Of a stretch of DNA of 44,542 bases, positions 7,908-16,641 are shown piece by piece; positions within the stretch are counted from its first letter, which is position 1, and each line of letters opens with the position of its first letter. The stretch is from assembly GCF_014698035.1 (NCBI RefSeq), contig NZ_JACJSF010000065.1:1-44542 (forward strand), in the 5' to 3' direction. The DNA comes from Desmonostoc muscorum FACHB-395. Its GTDB lineage: Bacteria > Cyanobacteriota > Cyanobacteriia > Cyanobacteriales > Nostocaceae. The position numbers and the translations under genes are program-made. Below the pieces are notes generated by a model. The model was not told the DNA's origin, ran no database searches, and saw only the letters and a program-made list of their open reading frames with translations.

Positions 7908-9353
7908 TTACTGTTTGGGTTGTGCAACTGGAATTGTAATAATAAGTTCTGCTCCCCCTTCAAGAGAAGAAACACACTCTAACGAACCACCATGCCGCTC
8001 GGTAATAATCTGATAGCTAATCGATAAACCTAAACCAGTACCTTTACCCACATCTTTGGTAGTAAAAAAAGGATCAAATAACTTTTGTCTAACTTGTTCG
8101 GGAATACCAGGGCCATTATCGATGATCCGAATAACTATTTTTTGAGCATTAAGTTGTTGAGTACAAATGCGAATTTGTGGCTGCTTATGCGAGAGTTCCC
8201 CTTGAATTAATGGCTCTTCTAAAGCATCGATTGCATTGGACAAAATATTCATAAATACTTGATTTAGCTGGCCAGCATAGCACTCAACTAAAGGTAAATT
8301 GTCATAATCTTTAAGAACCTGAATTTGGACATGATTGGCTCTAGTTTTCAAACGATGCTCCAAAATACTCAGTGTACTGTCAATACCCTGATGAATATCC
8401 ACTGCTTTTAACTCGGCTTCATCTAGCCGCGAAAAAGTACGAAGAGAAAGCACAATTTGCTGTATGCGTTCAGCACCGACTTCCATTGAAGAGAGTAATT
8501 TTAGCAAATCTTCGACTAAAAAATCTAATTCCATCTCCTGAATTGTCGTTTGAATTTCAAGAGCAGGATTGGGATAGTTTATGCGGTAAAGATGAAGTAG
8601 ATTCAGTAGTTGTTGGATATATTGGTTAGCGTAAGTTAAATTGCCAGAGATAAAATTTACTGGATTATTGATTTCATGGGCAACTCCAGCAACTAATTGA
8701 CCCAGAGACGACATTTTCTCACTTTGAATAAGTTGAGCTTGAGTACTTTGTAATTCTTTGAGAGTTTGCTCTAGTTCTATTGCTTGCTGTTTGAGTTGAG
8801 CTTCTGCTTGTTTATCTTCTGTAATGTCGTCTCGAACCACTAGTAAATATTTGGGCTGACCTTGAGAATCAAGAATCGGAGCTTTTTTAATCTGTAAAAT
8901 ACGGGTTTCGCCGCTTTTTTTCCGAATTCTTTCTTCAGGAATCTCTAATAATGTTTTGCTATTAAGTGCTTCGTGATCTCGCTGGGTAAAAAAATCGGCC
9001 TCTTCTTTAGGAAATAGATCGTAGTCGTTCTTGCCTAAAATTTCATCAGCACTGACACCAGCTAACTTTTCTGCGGCTTGATTACATAAGACAATTCGCA
9101 GATCAGCCGCATCTTTGACAAAAACTGCTACAGGCATGGTTTGAATCACAGAATACAGAAACTGTTGAGCAGTTTGCAGTTCTTCTTCTATCCGTTGGCG
9201 CTCATCTAGTGCAGCTTGCTGTTCGCTCTTATGTTGCTGTAATTGAGTAGTATATTCTAGAACTGCCTGACTTAGTTCAGCATTATCTATTGTTAGTTGC
9301 TGAAGGCATTGACGTAATCTGGTTAACTCTTGATTTAACTCTTCAATAGACAT
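7908..9353 (-). CDS. PAS-domain sensor histidine kinase
   Basis: A 481-residue soluble sensor kinase. Residues 1-65 are a glutamine-rich coiled coil. Residues about 65-185 form a PAS domain with its PAC end (KKSGETRILQIKKAPILDSQ, YLLVVRDDITEDK), and a second coiled coil follows. The dimerisation/phosphoacceptor domain carries H226 in GVAHEINNPVNFI. The ATPase domain has the N box (QVFMNILSNAIDAL), G1 (DNGPGIP), F box (FFTTK) and G2 (GKGTGLGLSI). There are no membrane segments and no receiver domain, and no response regulator is adjacent, so the partner is unknown. The kinase core closely resembles the C-terminal part of the hybrid kinase at 29158-34575. The sensed signal is unknown. Confidence 0.92.
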   Translation of the reverse strand: MSIEELNQELTRLRQCLQQLTIDNAELSQAVLEYTTQLQQHKSEQQAALDERQRIEEELQTAQQFLYSVIQTMPVAVFVKDAADLRIVLCNQAAEKLAGVSADEILGKNDYDLFPKEEADFFTQRDHEALNSKTLLEIPEERIRKKSGETRILQIKKAPILDSQGQPKYLLVVRDDITEDKQAEAQLKQQAIELEQTLKELQSTQAQLIQSEKMSSLGQLVAGVAHEINNPVNFISGNLTYANQYIQQLLNLLHLYRINYPNPALEIQTTIQEMELDFLVEDLLKLLSSMEVGAERIQQIVLSLRTFSRLDEAELKAVDIHQGIDSTLSILEHRLKTRANHVQIQVLKDYDNLPLVECYAGQLNQVFMNILSNAIDALEEPLIQGELSHKQPQIRICTQQLNAQKIVIRIIDNGPGIPEQVRQKLFDPFFTTKDVGKGTGLGLSISYQIITERHGGSLECVSSLEGGAELIITIPVAQPKQ

Positions 9354-10535
9354 ATTGATTCACTATTTTTTAGTTTTAGACATTGAGAAAGCTATCCATA
9401 TCTCAATACAATGAATTGATTTGTCTATTACCAGAGTAAAGTAACTTGAAAATGCGATAGCCATGCAGAGATTTTGTTTTGGTATAGTTGCTCATATCTA
9501 TGAATTTACTGGTGAAGAAGTTATCATTAGGAAATTTGGCCAAATCTACTGTCATAGAAAGAGCCTGAGATCATTTTGCCCAATTCAATATCAAATATTA
9601 ACTACTAGTTACATTTAAATCCCCTGGTTTTTCATAACAGCGAGAGATTTATATCACAATACGGTTCAGCTAAAGCTAAAACTCTGTTACCAAAGTCGTT
9701 TTTTTAATGAACCGCCTTCTCTACGGGAGGCTTCCGCCAACGCGCAGCGTCTCCAAGAGTTGGCGCAGAGAACGCAGAGAGAAGAAAGAGATGCTTAACT
9801 GAACTGTATTGCTTTATATCACGGGGGTTCTGCCATTCTAACTTCTCATACTAAGTCCTCAAGCTCCGGAAAAGCGTAACTTTCTCCATAGCTTGATTAT
9901 CATTAACTCAGAGCTATTGATAATCAGCCTATGGAAAGATCAGGCTTGGGAAACCCTGAAAATGACCTTTTCCAGATACTGTGAAAAGTCAGATCCACAG
10001 TTCTGGGCTTTTACATAATTTTGTATTTCTGACTAGTTAGAAATACTCTTTTGATATACAAGTACCTATATATCTATTACCTCAATAGATAGAGAAATCC
10101 TATTTATTTATATTTAAATAGTTTGATTTTTCACACTGCACTACTTAAATAAGTTTCTCATGTCAGGAAAAGAAAACTTTTTTATCTATATGTATACCAC
10201 TTTTGAAAAAGTGAGATAATTTAATTTTTTGTACTCAGCTAGTAGAAAGATTTTGGCAAATTTGTTCCTTGTAATTTATACATAAATTCGAGAATATAAC
10301 ATTAAATCCTTTAAGAGCAAGAATTACAAGGAATTTGGATATACGTAGAATTTAGTATTACATTTAATCAGGGATTGAATTTTTTAACCATACTCATAAG
10401 AACTTCTTTTAAATGGATAGAAATAAATACAACTTGTATATACAGCTAAAGATAGAGGTTACAGTTGTGGATTGGTATTTAAGATTAATATAAATAGATT
10501 TTATAGATTAATAGGATTAGTGAATTAGAAATATT
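9354..10535. other. 1.2-kb gene-free region with repeats and RNA-like structure
   Basis: No convincing coding frame is present. From left to right it holds AT-rich sequence, a dispersed-repeat fragment rich in GCGCAG and TCTCC near 9712-9790, the structured stretch 9865-10012 described separately, and then about 500 very AT-rich bases leading to the next gene. Confidence 0.6.
9886..10012 (+). ncRNA. Candidate structured small RNA with terminator
   Basis: Three hairpins lie in a row. First, CCATAG..TTGATTATCA (9886-9902) pairs with TGATAATCA..CTATGG (9918-9934), about 16 pairs. Second, TCAGG and CCTGA form a short stem near 9940-9960. Third, CCAGATACTGTG (9972-9983) pairs with CACAGTTCTGG (9996-10006) and is followed by GCTTTT, resembling an intrinsic terminator. 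A TCCGGA box at 9865-9870 with TAGCTT 18 bases on could be a promoter, but it would start inside the first hairpin. No open frame and no known RNA family was recognised. Strand is inferred from the final T run. Confidence 0.35.
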
Positions 10536-11480
10536 ATGTTTACTAATTGTCTAAAAAATAATGATAAATTAAGTGTAAATCAAGATAAAAATGCCTCAAA
10601 TAATGTTGAAATAGCACTTTTTATAGATCAAATTAAAAGTAATATCTGGATATTTGGTATTCCATCTTGGCTTTTTGGAATAACCGATAGAAGTATAGCT
10701 GCATTTGCTGATGGCTATTTATCTTATATAGAAATATTCCAGCTATTTACAGCTTCTTTCTTCTTTGTGAGTTGGCTATATCTCAAACCTAACGAAAGCT
10801 TCAACAGCAATGATTTAGGGCCCAGCCAATATCAAGAATATCTCGCTCGTACTCAAGCTAATAAGCTTCAAGTAAAAAAGCTCCACATGATTAGCCAAGA
10901 GTATATTTTACCATTTCCTTATCTTTGCCAAATTTATCATTTATTGAACTTAAAGCATTTAGAAACAGTTCATAATTTTAGCCTTAATAACCTGAAAATC
11001 TTCCAAATTAGCCACTTTCAGCCCACCAGCACTGGTGGAATAATCAAATTCCAAACAATATTAGACTCGCCAGCTAATCCTTTGAGAATTTGGCGACAAC
11101 CGATTGTGGAGGTAGATTTAATATTACATACTCCATATACCGTTGAATTGAGTATTCCAGTTTACAATAACAAAAGGATAATTGTTTTATTTAATGCTTT
11201 TCCGTTAAATGACTCAGAACATCAGTTCTTTATAGATATATATAGTGACCTAGAGTGGCCAAAGCCATTATTACAAATAATATTGCATTTTGCTTCTTGT
11301 TTGACACTATTTGAAGATTTGCCCTATTTAAGAGCTTTAGCGGACAAAAATATAGGGCGTTTATTCCACTTAAACAGAGCTTCAAATCACGAGACTGCAT
11401 TGCTATTTAAAAGATTCGTTGAACTATATGCTTCGAGTGGAGAAGCAACTAAATTACTTAAGGGTAGTGAAGAGAGTTAG
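10536..11480 (+). CDS. Hypothetical protein, possible Rieske-oxygenase-like C-terminus
   Basis: A 314-residue protein that I do not recognise. The N-terminal third is polar and then has hydrophobic stretches (IWIFGIPSWLFGI about 37-49, and FQLFTASFFFVSWLYL about 68-83) that could anchor it to a membrane. The C-terminal half has alternating strands and ends with EDLPYLRALADK and NHETALLFKRFVELY. That pattern faintly recalls the end of pheophorbide a/vanillate-type Rieske oxygenases (QDLALL...ADRGVLAFRRW). The CxH...CxxH cluster motif of such enzymes is absent, so this is only a hint. The gene is AT-rich like its surroundings and has no Shine-Dalgarno. It stands alone and ends in a hairpin shared with the convergent ABC gene. 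Confidence 0.6.
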   Translation: MFTNCLKNNDKLSVNQDKNASNNVEIALFIDQIKSNIWIFGIPSWLFGITDRSIAAFADGYLSYIEIFQLFTASFFFVSWLYLKPNESFNSNDLGPSQYQEYLARTQANKLQVKKLHMISQEYILPFPYLCQIYHLLNLKHLETVHNFSLNNLKIFQISHFQPTSTGGIIKFQTILDSPANPLRIWRQPIVEVDLILHTPYTVELSIPVYNNKRIIVLFNAFPLNDSEHQFFIDIYSDLEWPKPLLQIILHFASCLTLFEDLPYLRALADKNIGRLFHLNRASNHETALLFKRFVELYASSGEATKLLKGSEES

Positions 11481-11518
11481 GAGAGATGCGATTAATCGCG
11501 TCTGTACATTAGTTAGTA

Positions 11519-11552
11519 GTGGGGAGTTAGTAATTCATAACTCCTCACTTTG
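11519..11552. terminator. Shared hairpin between convergent genes
   Basis: GTGGGGAGTTA (11519-11529) pairs with TAACTCCTCAC (11538-11548), 11 pairs including one G-T, around an eight-base loop and followed by TTTG. It lies between the plus-strand gene ending at 11480 and the minus-strand ABC gene ending at 11558. A smaller palindrome, GCGATTAATCGC, sits just upstream near 11488. Confidence 0.55.
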
Positions 11553-11557
11553 TTGAG

Positions 11558-13228
11558 TTAGGCGCGTGCTAGTAAAGGTGCAGCAGCTAGTAGTGTTTTG
11601 GTATAAGGGTGCTGAGGATTGGCAAAAATAGTTTTTGTCAGACCGAGTTCGACAATTTTGCCACCATTCATCACGGCAATCCGATCGCACAAAAATCTAG
11701 CTAACCAGAGATCGTGAGTGATGAATAGATAAGTTAACTCAAATTCTTCCTTTAATTGCAACATCAAATCTAGGACTTGCGACTGCACGCTAGCGTCTAA
11801 CATACTCACAGGTTCATCGCAAATCAAAAGTTTAGGATGAGTAATCAAAGCACGAGCGATCGCAACTCTTTGCTGTTGCCCCCCAGATAAATCTGATGGA
11901 TAGCGCTCATAGTATAATTCTGAGGGTGTTAACCCAACTTTCTCTAGCATCCACAAAACCTGTTCTTTTGCCTTAACAGGATTGGCTAAATTGTGGATAA
12001 ATAAAGGATCGGCGATACTTTGTCCCACAGTCATCGCTGGATTGAGACAAGCATGGGGATCTTGAAAAACCATTTGGATTTGTCGCCGTGAAGAGCGAAT
12101 TTCTTGAGGTGACAGTGTAGTTAAATCTTGTCCTAAAAATTTAACTTTGCCACTGGTGGGACGAATTAGTTGCAGGATTGTTCGTGATAGTGTGCTTTTA
12201 CCGCAACCTGATTCACCGACTAAGCCGAGAATTTCTCCTGGATAAATATCCAGATTGATACCATCTACTGCTTTAATTGTCTGCGCTTGTGTGTTAAACA
12301 GTCGTTCGATAAAGTTAGGTTCTATGGTGTAGTATTGCTTGAGTTCTGTAATACTCAAAATTGGAGATTGCTTATTAATAATCGGTAATTGCTTTTCTGA
12401 GTCGTTGGCAATTATCAATTCTCCATCATCATTTACTGCTTGAATGTGTAAAGCTGCTTTTAAGAGCGATCGCGTGTATTCATGTTGAGGTTGTCTAAAG
12501 ACGGTTTCTGTAGAACCCATTTCGACCATTTTGCCTTGGTACATCACGCCAATGCGATCGCAATACTCAGCCACCATTGCTAAATCGTGAGAAATCAGTA
12601 ACAATCCCATGTTTTCTTCACCGCACAGGCGAGTTAATTCTTTCAATATCTGCGCGGAGACGGTGACATCTAAACTGGTGGTGGGTTCATCGGCAACAAT
12701 TAACTTGGGGTTGAGGAGTAAAGCTAAAGCGATCGCAACCCGTTGGCGCATTCCACCGCTAAATTCGTGGGGATACTGATTCCAGCGACTAGCGGGGATA
12801 TTCACCTTTGCCAAAGTAGCAAGTGCTTTTTCTTTGGCTTCCCGTGTTGATAATTCTGGTGAGTGCGCCTGAAGGGTTTCGATACAATGCTTACCAATCG
12901 TCATCAACGGATCGAGGCGTGTCATAGGATCTTGAAAAATTAAGGCGATCGCCTCTCCTCGAAATTTCCGCAACTGGTTAGGCATCAAGTCAAGCACCGA
13001 CTGTCCTTGAAATGTCACCTTTCCCTCAACACAACTAGAGGCTGGTAGTAAACGCATTACTGCCCGCCCGATAGTTGACTTACCACAACCTGACTCTCCC
13101 ACTAATCCCATTCTTTCACCTGGTTGCAAGGTAAAAGATACATCATCAACCGCCCAGCTTGCCTCTTCTCCACTCCGTTGAGGATAGGCAACTCGCAGAT
13201 TTTCGATACAGAATAAGGCTTCACTCAT
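11558..13228 (-). CDS. Oligopeptide-type ABC transporter ATPase, two fused domains
   Basis: A 556-residue protein with two complete ABC ATPase domains in tandem, equivalent to DppD and DppF joined (as in YejF or GsiA). Domain 1 has Walker A GESGCGKST (44-52), signature FSGGMRQR and Walker B LIVADEPTTSLD. Domain 2 repeats these with GESGCGKST, LSGGQQQR and LLICDEPVSMLD. Each half carries the Q-loop IFQDPM/VFQDPH typical of peptide/nickel importers, and each ends with the family tail (QPQHEYTRSLL, NPQHPYTKTLL). It should power uptake of peptides or similar solutes, but no permease or binding-protein gene of this system is in the window. Orphan ATPases of this type are common in cyanobacteria. 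The domain call is certain, the substrate unknown. Confidence 0.93.
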   Translation of the reverse strand: MSEALFCIENLRVAYPQRSGEEASWAVDDVSFTLQPGERMGLVGESGCGKSTIGRAVMRLLPASSCVEGKVTFQGQSVLDLMPNQLRKFRGEAIALIFQDPMTRLDPLMTIGKHCIETLQAHSPELSTREAKEKALATLAKVNIPASRWNQYPHEFSGGMRQRVAIALALLLNPKLIVADEPTTSLDVTVSAQILKELTRLCGEENMGLLLISHDLAMVAEYCDRIGVMYQGKMVEMGSTETVFRQPQHEYTRSLLKAALHIQAVNDDGELIIANDSEKQLPIINKQSPILSITELKQYYTIEPNFIERLFNTQAQTIKAVDGINLDIYPGEILGLVGESGCGKSTLSRTILQLIRPTSGKVKFLGQDLTTLSPQEIRSSRRQIQMVFQDPHACLNPAMTVGQSIADPLFIHNLANPVKAKEQVLWMLEKVGLTPSELYYERYPSDLSGGQQQRVAIARALITHPKLLICDEPVSMLDASVQSQVLDLMLQLKEEFELTYLFITHDLWLARFLCDRIAVMNGGKIVELGLTKTIFANPQHPYTKTLLAAAPLLARA

Positions 13229-13412
13229 ATTTAGTTATCAGCCCTGAGCTACCAGCTTTTATAATTTCAAATTTAAGATAGTCTATCAGATTATTATTAA
13301 AGATCCGTTGTGCGAATATCTTTATTCTCTTAGCTTACTTATTTATACCGCTTGTCTCAAGTTTTCTCAGTTAATGTTAGGAGACAAGCAAGTATTTTTA
13401 CTATTAAACTAA

Positions 13413-13706
13413 TTAATGCTCATGATCTTGATGATGATCGTTTGTGCCTTGCTCAGTTTCTAGTAGCCGTGAAATCAGCACGTCTGGTTTTCTACTAATA
13501 ACAGACCTAACTTTATCAATAGCAACTACTTCACTTATTTTTACAACCATTTCCCAGAGAGTATCCTCTTCTGTATCTTTGTTGTAAGTTCTATGTTTAA
13601 ACCACAACAAATCATCCCAAACTCCAATAATTGTGGCGAAATACCACTTCTCTCGTACTAATATCCAAATTTCTTGTTCTAAGTAAGTCTGTAGAAGAGA
13701 TTTCAC
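13413..13706 (-). CDS. Small hypothetical protein with His/Asp-rich tail
   Basis: A 97-residue protein of unknown function. The body (EQEIWILVREKWYFATIIG, VWDDLLWFKHRTYNKDTEED, then TLWEMVVKISEVVAIDKV) has the look of a small beta-rich domain such as an SH3- or Sm-like fold, rich in tryptophan and alternating hydrophobic residues. The C-terminus ends NDHHQDHEH, which could bind metal ions, though no metal-related neighbour supports that. It starts at an ATG at 13704-13706 without a clear Shine-Dalgarno. It follows the ABC gene in map order but is separated from it by 184 bases, so cotranscription is unlikely. Composition and phrasing look like a real gene. Confidence 0.6.
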   Translation of the reverse strand: MKSLLQTYLEQEIWILVREKWYFATIIGVWDDLLWFKHRTYNKDTEEDTLWEMVVKISEVVAIDKVRSVISRKPDVLISRLLETEQGTNDHHQDHEH

Positions 13707-14352
13707 AATGGCTAAGATAATTAAAAAGATTGTGCTACATATTAAGTAAGTATTAACAGGTGAGACAACAGTTAAAATACTGATATATTTTAGTGTAAAT
13801 TATATTTATATAATTTAACGATTAGCAAGCACAAAACCTAGAATAACTATGTTCCAGCCAATATCTCAGTTGATAATTGTCTAGATTTGACCAACAATAC
13901 CTGTATAAAATACAATTTCATGATTTAGTATTAGCTGTTACAGAAAAGAAGTATATAATACAGTACTCTCACTGAGATATATTGAGACTATTGCCCAAGT
14001 AGTATTATTCCCAAGAGTGCGACCCAACCTAACAGAACTGTTTCCTATTTAGTACCTTGGATGATATAGAACTCATATTTGATTTTTGAAAAAACTCCGT
14101 ACAACTCAAAAAGCCTTCTTTCCTATTGCCTCTTACCTACCCACGCAAGTAAGCATAGCTACACCACGCTGCGCGAATAAAAATTAAAGTATATTACTAT
14201 ATCAGCTAGTTCCAGATATTTAATAAGGTAGTTTAACTGATTAATTCACCCATTTGCGGGAGGTAATTAACAAGCCAATAAGTGTAGCTTGCTTATAGTA
14301 AGACCAACAGAAGATGGTTTGAAGTAGCAGTTACACAACAGATGTATCAATC
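13707..14352. other. Gene-free region with dispersed repeat
   Basis: About 650 AT-rich bases. The only recognised element is the dispersed repeat at 14063-14186. No promoter can be placed with confidence. Confidence 0.55.
14063..14186 (+). repeat. Dispersed repeat copy 1
   Basis: This stretch (landmarks GAACTCATATTTGATTTT, CCGTACAACTCAAAAAG, TTCCTATTGCCTCTTACC, CACGCTGCGCGAATAAAAAT) recurs in inverse orientation at 14675-14780 and in direct orientation at 26755-26863. It is non-coding and looks like a small dispersed element of the Nostoc type. Confidence 0.8.
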
Positions 14353-14661
14353 ATGTTAAACCTAATATTAACCAGATGTATAAAAAGCCAACTCTTGCTG
14401 ATTTCAGCAGCTTTTTTGCTGGCTGTACAAACTTCTGCCAATGCTGAACAACCCCTTCCTGGTTTGACTCCTGCACAAGCTCAAAGTTTGTCCCGTGACT
14501 TAGTTCCATATAATTCTCAAGACTTTTTTAGACAAGGAAAAGATTCGATTGAGAGAGAAATTCAAATTCTTAGGCAAAGGCAACTGCGCTCAATTAAACC
14601 TGTTCTAAAGATTGAGTCAGTACAGCAGATTAAAAGACCAGCTACGCAGCAAAAACCCTAA
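14353..14661 (+). CDS. Small exported hypothetical protein
   Basis: A 102-residue protein with a clear signal peptide: a basic start (MLNLILTRCIKSQ), the hydrophobic core LLLISAAFLLAVQ and a probable cleavage after SANA (about residue 31). The mature part (EQPLPGLTPAQAQSLSRDLV, then an amphipathic region rich in Q, R and E, IEREIQILRQRQLRSIKPVL) is short and soluble. I do not recognise a family. The gene lies between two inverted copies of a dispersed repeat, with about 170 bases to the left copy and 14 bases to the right copy. It is probably a real secreted or periplasmic protein; the function is unknown. Confidence 0.6.
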   Translation: MLNLILTRCIKSQLLLISAAFLLAVQTSANAEQPLPGLTPAQAQSLSRDLVPYNSQDFFRQGKDSIEREIQILRQRQLRSIKPVLKIESVQQIKRPATQQKP

Positions 14662-14674
14662 TATAGCATTCAGC

Positions 14675-14780
14675 TTTGATTTCTATTCGCGCGGAGTGGG
14701 TAGGCAAGAGGCAATAGGCAACAGAAAAAAAGCTTCTTTGAGTTCTACCTAGCTTCGTAAAATCAAATCTGAGTTCTGTA
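14675..14780 (-). repeat. Dispersed repeat copy 2 (inverted)
   Basis: The reverse complement of this stretch matches the repeat at 14063-14186, with the same landmarks in the same order: CAGAACTCAGATTTGATTTT, AACTCAAAGAAGC, TTGCCTATTGCCTCTTGCC, CGCGCGAATAGAAAT. Together the two copies form an inverted pair around the gene at 14353-14661. Confidence 0.75.
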
Positions 14781-14945
14781 TGTTATCTAAGTCGGAAGTA
14801 TTGTGATTTTATGATACTGATACCTTAGATAGCTTTGAGCCATAGCACATAAATCGCACTTTCAGGCATCATAATAACTAGGCTCTGCTTTCCATAAACA
14901 GAGTTTTTGTGTTTCAAATAACCTTTGTAACAAAAAGGTACAATT

Positions 14946-15155
14946 TTAATCGTCTAGCAAACTCATCAATGCTTGAACTTCAACGTCTTGCGGCTCTGAT
15001 AATTGACACTGCAACTTTAATAACTGACTCTGTAGTGCTTCTACTACATGGATCATATTAGATTCTTGGGCAATTCTTAACTGATTTTCTTTAATTTGGA
15101 TTTGTTGAAGCAAGTCGTTTTCAACATGAATTGAGTTGTAATGTTGAGCAATCAT
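14946..15155 (-). CDS. Small coiled-coil hypothetical protein
   Basis: About 69 residues from an ATG at 15153-15155 (MIAQHYNSIHVENDLLQQIQ), ending QALMSLLDD. The body is predicted to be almost entirely helical, with heptad-like hydrophobic spacing (IQIKENQLRIAQ, VVEALQSQLLKLQCQL). An in-frame TTG at 15210-15212 would add 19 residues, but that extension (NPPLAIDKKCKP) does not resemble coding sequence. There is no Shine-Dalgarno at either start. No family was recognised. It is kept because the helical pattern is consistent and the frame is open in a region otherwise full of stops, but it could be spurious. Confidence 0.45.
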   Translation of the reverse strand: MIAQHYNSIHVENDLLQQIQIKENQLRIAQESNMIHVVEALQSQLLKLQCQLSEPQDVEVQALMSLLDD

Positions 15156-15212
15156 AGGTTTACATTTTTTATCAATAGCTAGAGGGGGATTGAAGAAGAA
15201 TTCAGAAGTCAA

Positions 15213-15647
15213 GGCGGAGACGTTTAGCCCATTCTGGCTTCTGAACTTATGACTCTTATTTCGACTAAATTTATCACCAATGCATTATTCCACACTTTTA
15301 TCATTTTTTAAATATCTGGTAAATTAATTTTCATTACTCATAGTGTTTATGGGTATGGCAGACTTATATACACCATGTCCATTTTTTTAGGGGCTTTTAC
15401 AAAAATGTAAATCATGATATAAGATTGGTTGACTTAAGGTGAATTTTAGATGACACACATAAGATTTATGCATGAGTAACAGAAAAGCTAGGCACAGAGA
15501 ACACCGAGAAATAAGAGTTTGAGATATTTTTGCGTAGGTTATCACAGATAAACTTATCTGTTACTTCATCGAGTCTTGTAGAAAATTTTCAACGATTGTT
15601 TTGTGAATGGCATGAACTTAAAACTTATAAAAAGAAAAATTTTTGCA
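15213..15647. other. Intergenic region, nothing recognised
   Basis: About 430 AT-rich bases upstream of the small membrane protein gene. It contains a fragment of the common ACAGAGAACACCGAGAA-type spacer sequence near 15495. No gene, hairpin or promoter could be assigned. Confidence 0.4.
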
Positions 15648-15938
15648 ATGGTAAAAGTTATATCTACAGTTCTTATATCCAGCGCAATTGGATTAGAATC
15701 ATGGCATGTTTATGCATTAATAACTAATAGTAATATTCCCAGCAGTCTTAATCCAGTTTTTTGGATTGAGCGTTTTGCCATGACGTGCCATTTTATCGAA
15801 GGTATTATAGCAGCTTTTTATGCACCTTCAAGAAAAAAGATGCCAATACAATATGCCACTTATACTTTTTTTGTAGGCACTATTGGGTTGTTAGAACTGT
15901 TTGATCGAGATGATGCTTCTACATCTTCTACATCCTGA
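15648..15938 (+). CDS. Small membrane protein, hypothetical
   Basis: A protein of about 96 residues from the ATG at 15648 (MVKVISTVLISSAIGLESWH). Starts 12 or 15 codons earlier (ATG at 15612, GTG at 15603) are possible but add a basic leader. Three hydrophobic helices are likely: VISTVLISSAIGLESWHVYALI, ERFAMTCHFIEGIIAAFYA and TYTFFVGTIGLLELF, linked by short basic loops (SRKKM). This is probably an inner-membrane protein of the small cyanobacterial hypothetical type, with a low-complexity C-terminus (DDASTSSTS). I cannot assign a function. It stands alone, 220 bases before the thioredoxin gene on the same strand. Confidence 0.6.
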   Translation: MVKVISTVLISSAIGLESWHVYALITNSNIPSSLNPVFWIERFAMTCHFIEGIIAAFYAPSRKKMPIQYATYTFFVGTIGLLELFDRDDASTSSTS

Positions 15939-16025
15939 AGGTGTGAGGTTTTTGGATTAGGTAGGTTGGTAGGTGCGATTTCTACGACGGGCTACGCCTA
16001 CGCACCAAATGTAAGATTATTAAAT

Positions 16026-16056
16026 CCCTGCTACTGACTTTTGCTCAGTAGCAGGG
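16026..16056. repeat. Perfect 12-bp hairpin upstream of thioredoxin
   Basis: CCCTGCTACTGA (16026-16037) and TCAGTAGCAGGG (16045-16056) are exact reverse complements around a seven-base loop. Neither side has a T run. It follows another short palindromic element (GGTGCG ... CGCACC, about 15972-16006). It may end the upstream gene or be a dispersed palindrome. Confidence 0.6.
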
Positions 16057-16157
16057 TGCCAATACAGGTGGCTGGTGAACCTGACGGACAGAAGAAGGTA
16101 TAGTTTGTATAGTGAGATTTTTGCTGCAATTTTAGTTTAATAGTAAGGAATTAAAAA

Positions 16158-16505
16158 ATGTCTGCTGATACTCAGATAGTTGCTTATCTTGAAGAAAGTG
16201 AATTTGATGTTGTTTTAAATGGAAGTGAAGAGAAAGTTGTTGTTGTTGATTTTACTGCTACTTGGTGTGGCCCCTGTCGGTTGGTCAGTCCTTTGATGGA
16301 GCAACTTGCTGAAGAATACAAAGGCCGCGCCAAAGTTGTTAAGGTAGACGTTGATAGGAATAAGCCGATTTTCAAAAAATTCGGTCTTCGCAGTATTCCA
16401 GCAGTTTTAATTTTCAAAGATGGCATTTTAGCAGAAACCATTGTGGGAGTTTCTCCTTACGAGCAGTTTAGCGAAGCTGTTCAGAAGCTTCTTGAGGTTG
16501 TTTAA
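16158..16505 (+). CDS. Thioredoxin
   Basis: A 115-residue thioredoxin: a cytoplasmic disulfide reductase recycled by ferredoxin- or NADPH-thioredoxin reductase. The active site WCGPC sits in VVVVDFTATWCGPCRLVSP, and the cis-proline loop is RSIPAVLIFKDG. The length is normal and there is no signal peptide. Compared with the standard m-type TrxA, the N-terminus (MSADTQIVAYLEESEFDVVL) is a little longer, so it is probably one of the additional cyanobacterial thioredoxins; I do not assign a letter. AAGGA precedes the ATG by ten bases. The gene stands alone, convergent with the DHFR-like gene. Confidence 0.92.
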   Translation: MSADTQIVAYLEESEFDVVLNGSEEKVVVVDFTATWCGPCRLVSPLMEQLAEEYKGRAKVVKVDVDRNKPIFKKFGLRSIPAVLIFKDGILAETIVGVSPYEQFSEAVQKLLEVV

Positions 16506-16560
16506 ACTTAATTCGTAATTAACAAGGCTTTTTACCGGATATTTAATAACGGTATTGACG

Positions 16561-16619
16561 CTTCAGGTGGTGTTTAAATTTCCCGAAGTTTTGAGTATCG
16601 GACTTATCACCACTTGAAG
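16561..16619. terminator. Long-loop inverted repeat between convergent genes
   Basis: CTTCAGGTGGTG (16561-16572) pairs with CACCACTTGAAG (16608-16619), 12 pairs with one G-T, across a loop of about 35 bases. It sits between the thioredoxin gene and the convergent reductase gene and may end both transcripts, though there is no T run. Confidence 0.45.
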
Positions 16620-16641
16620 TATAATTATGAATTATAGATTT

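Noticed and set aside
9865..9870. TCCGGA taken alone as a heterocyst-specific promoter
   Set aside because: The hexamer should occur about six times by chance in this window and also appears inside the sucrose gene near 38926. It is mentioned only together with the RNA-like structure.
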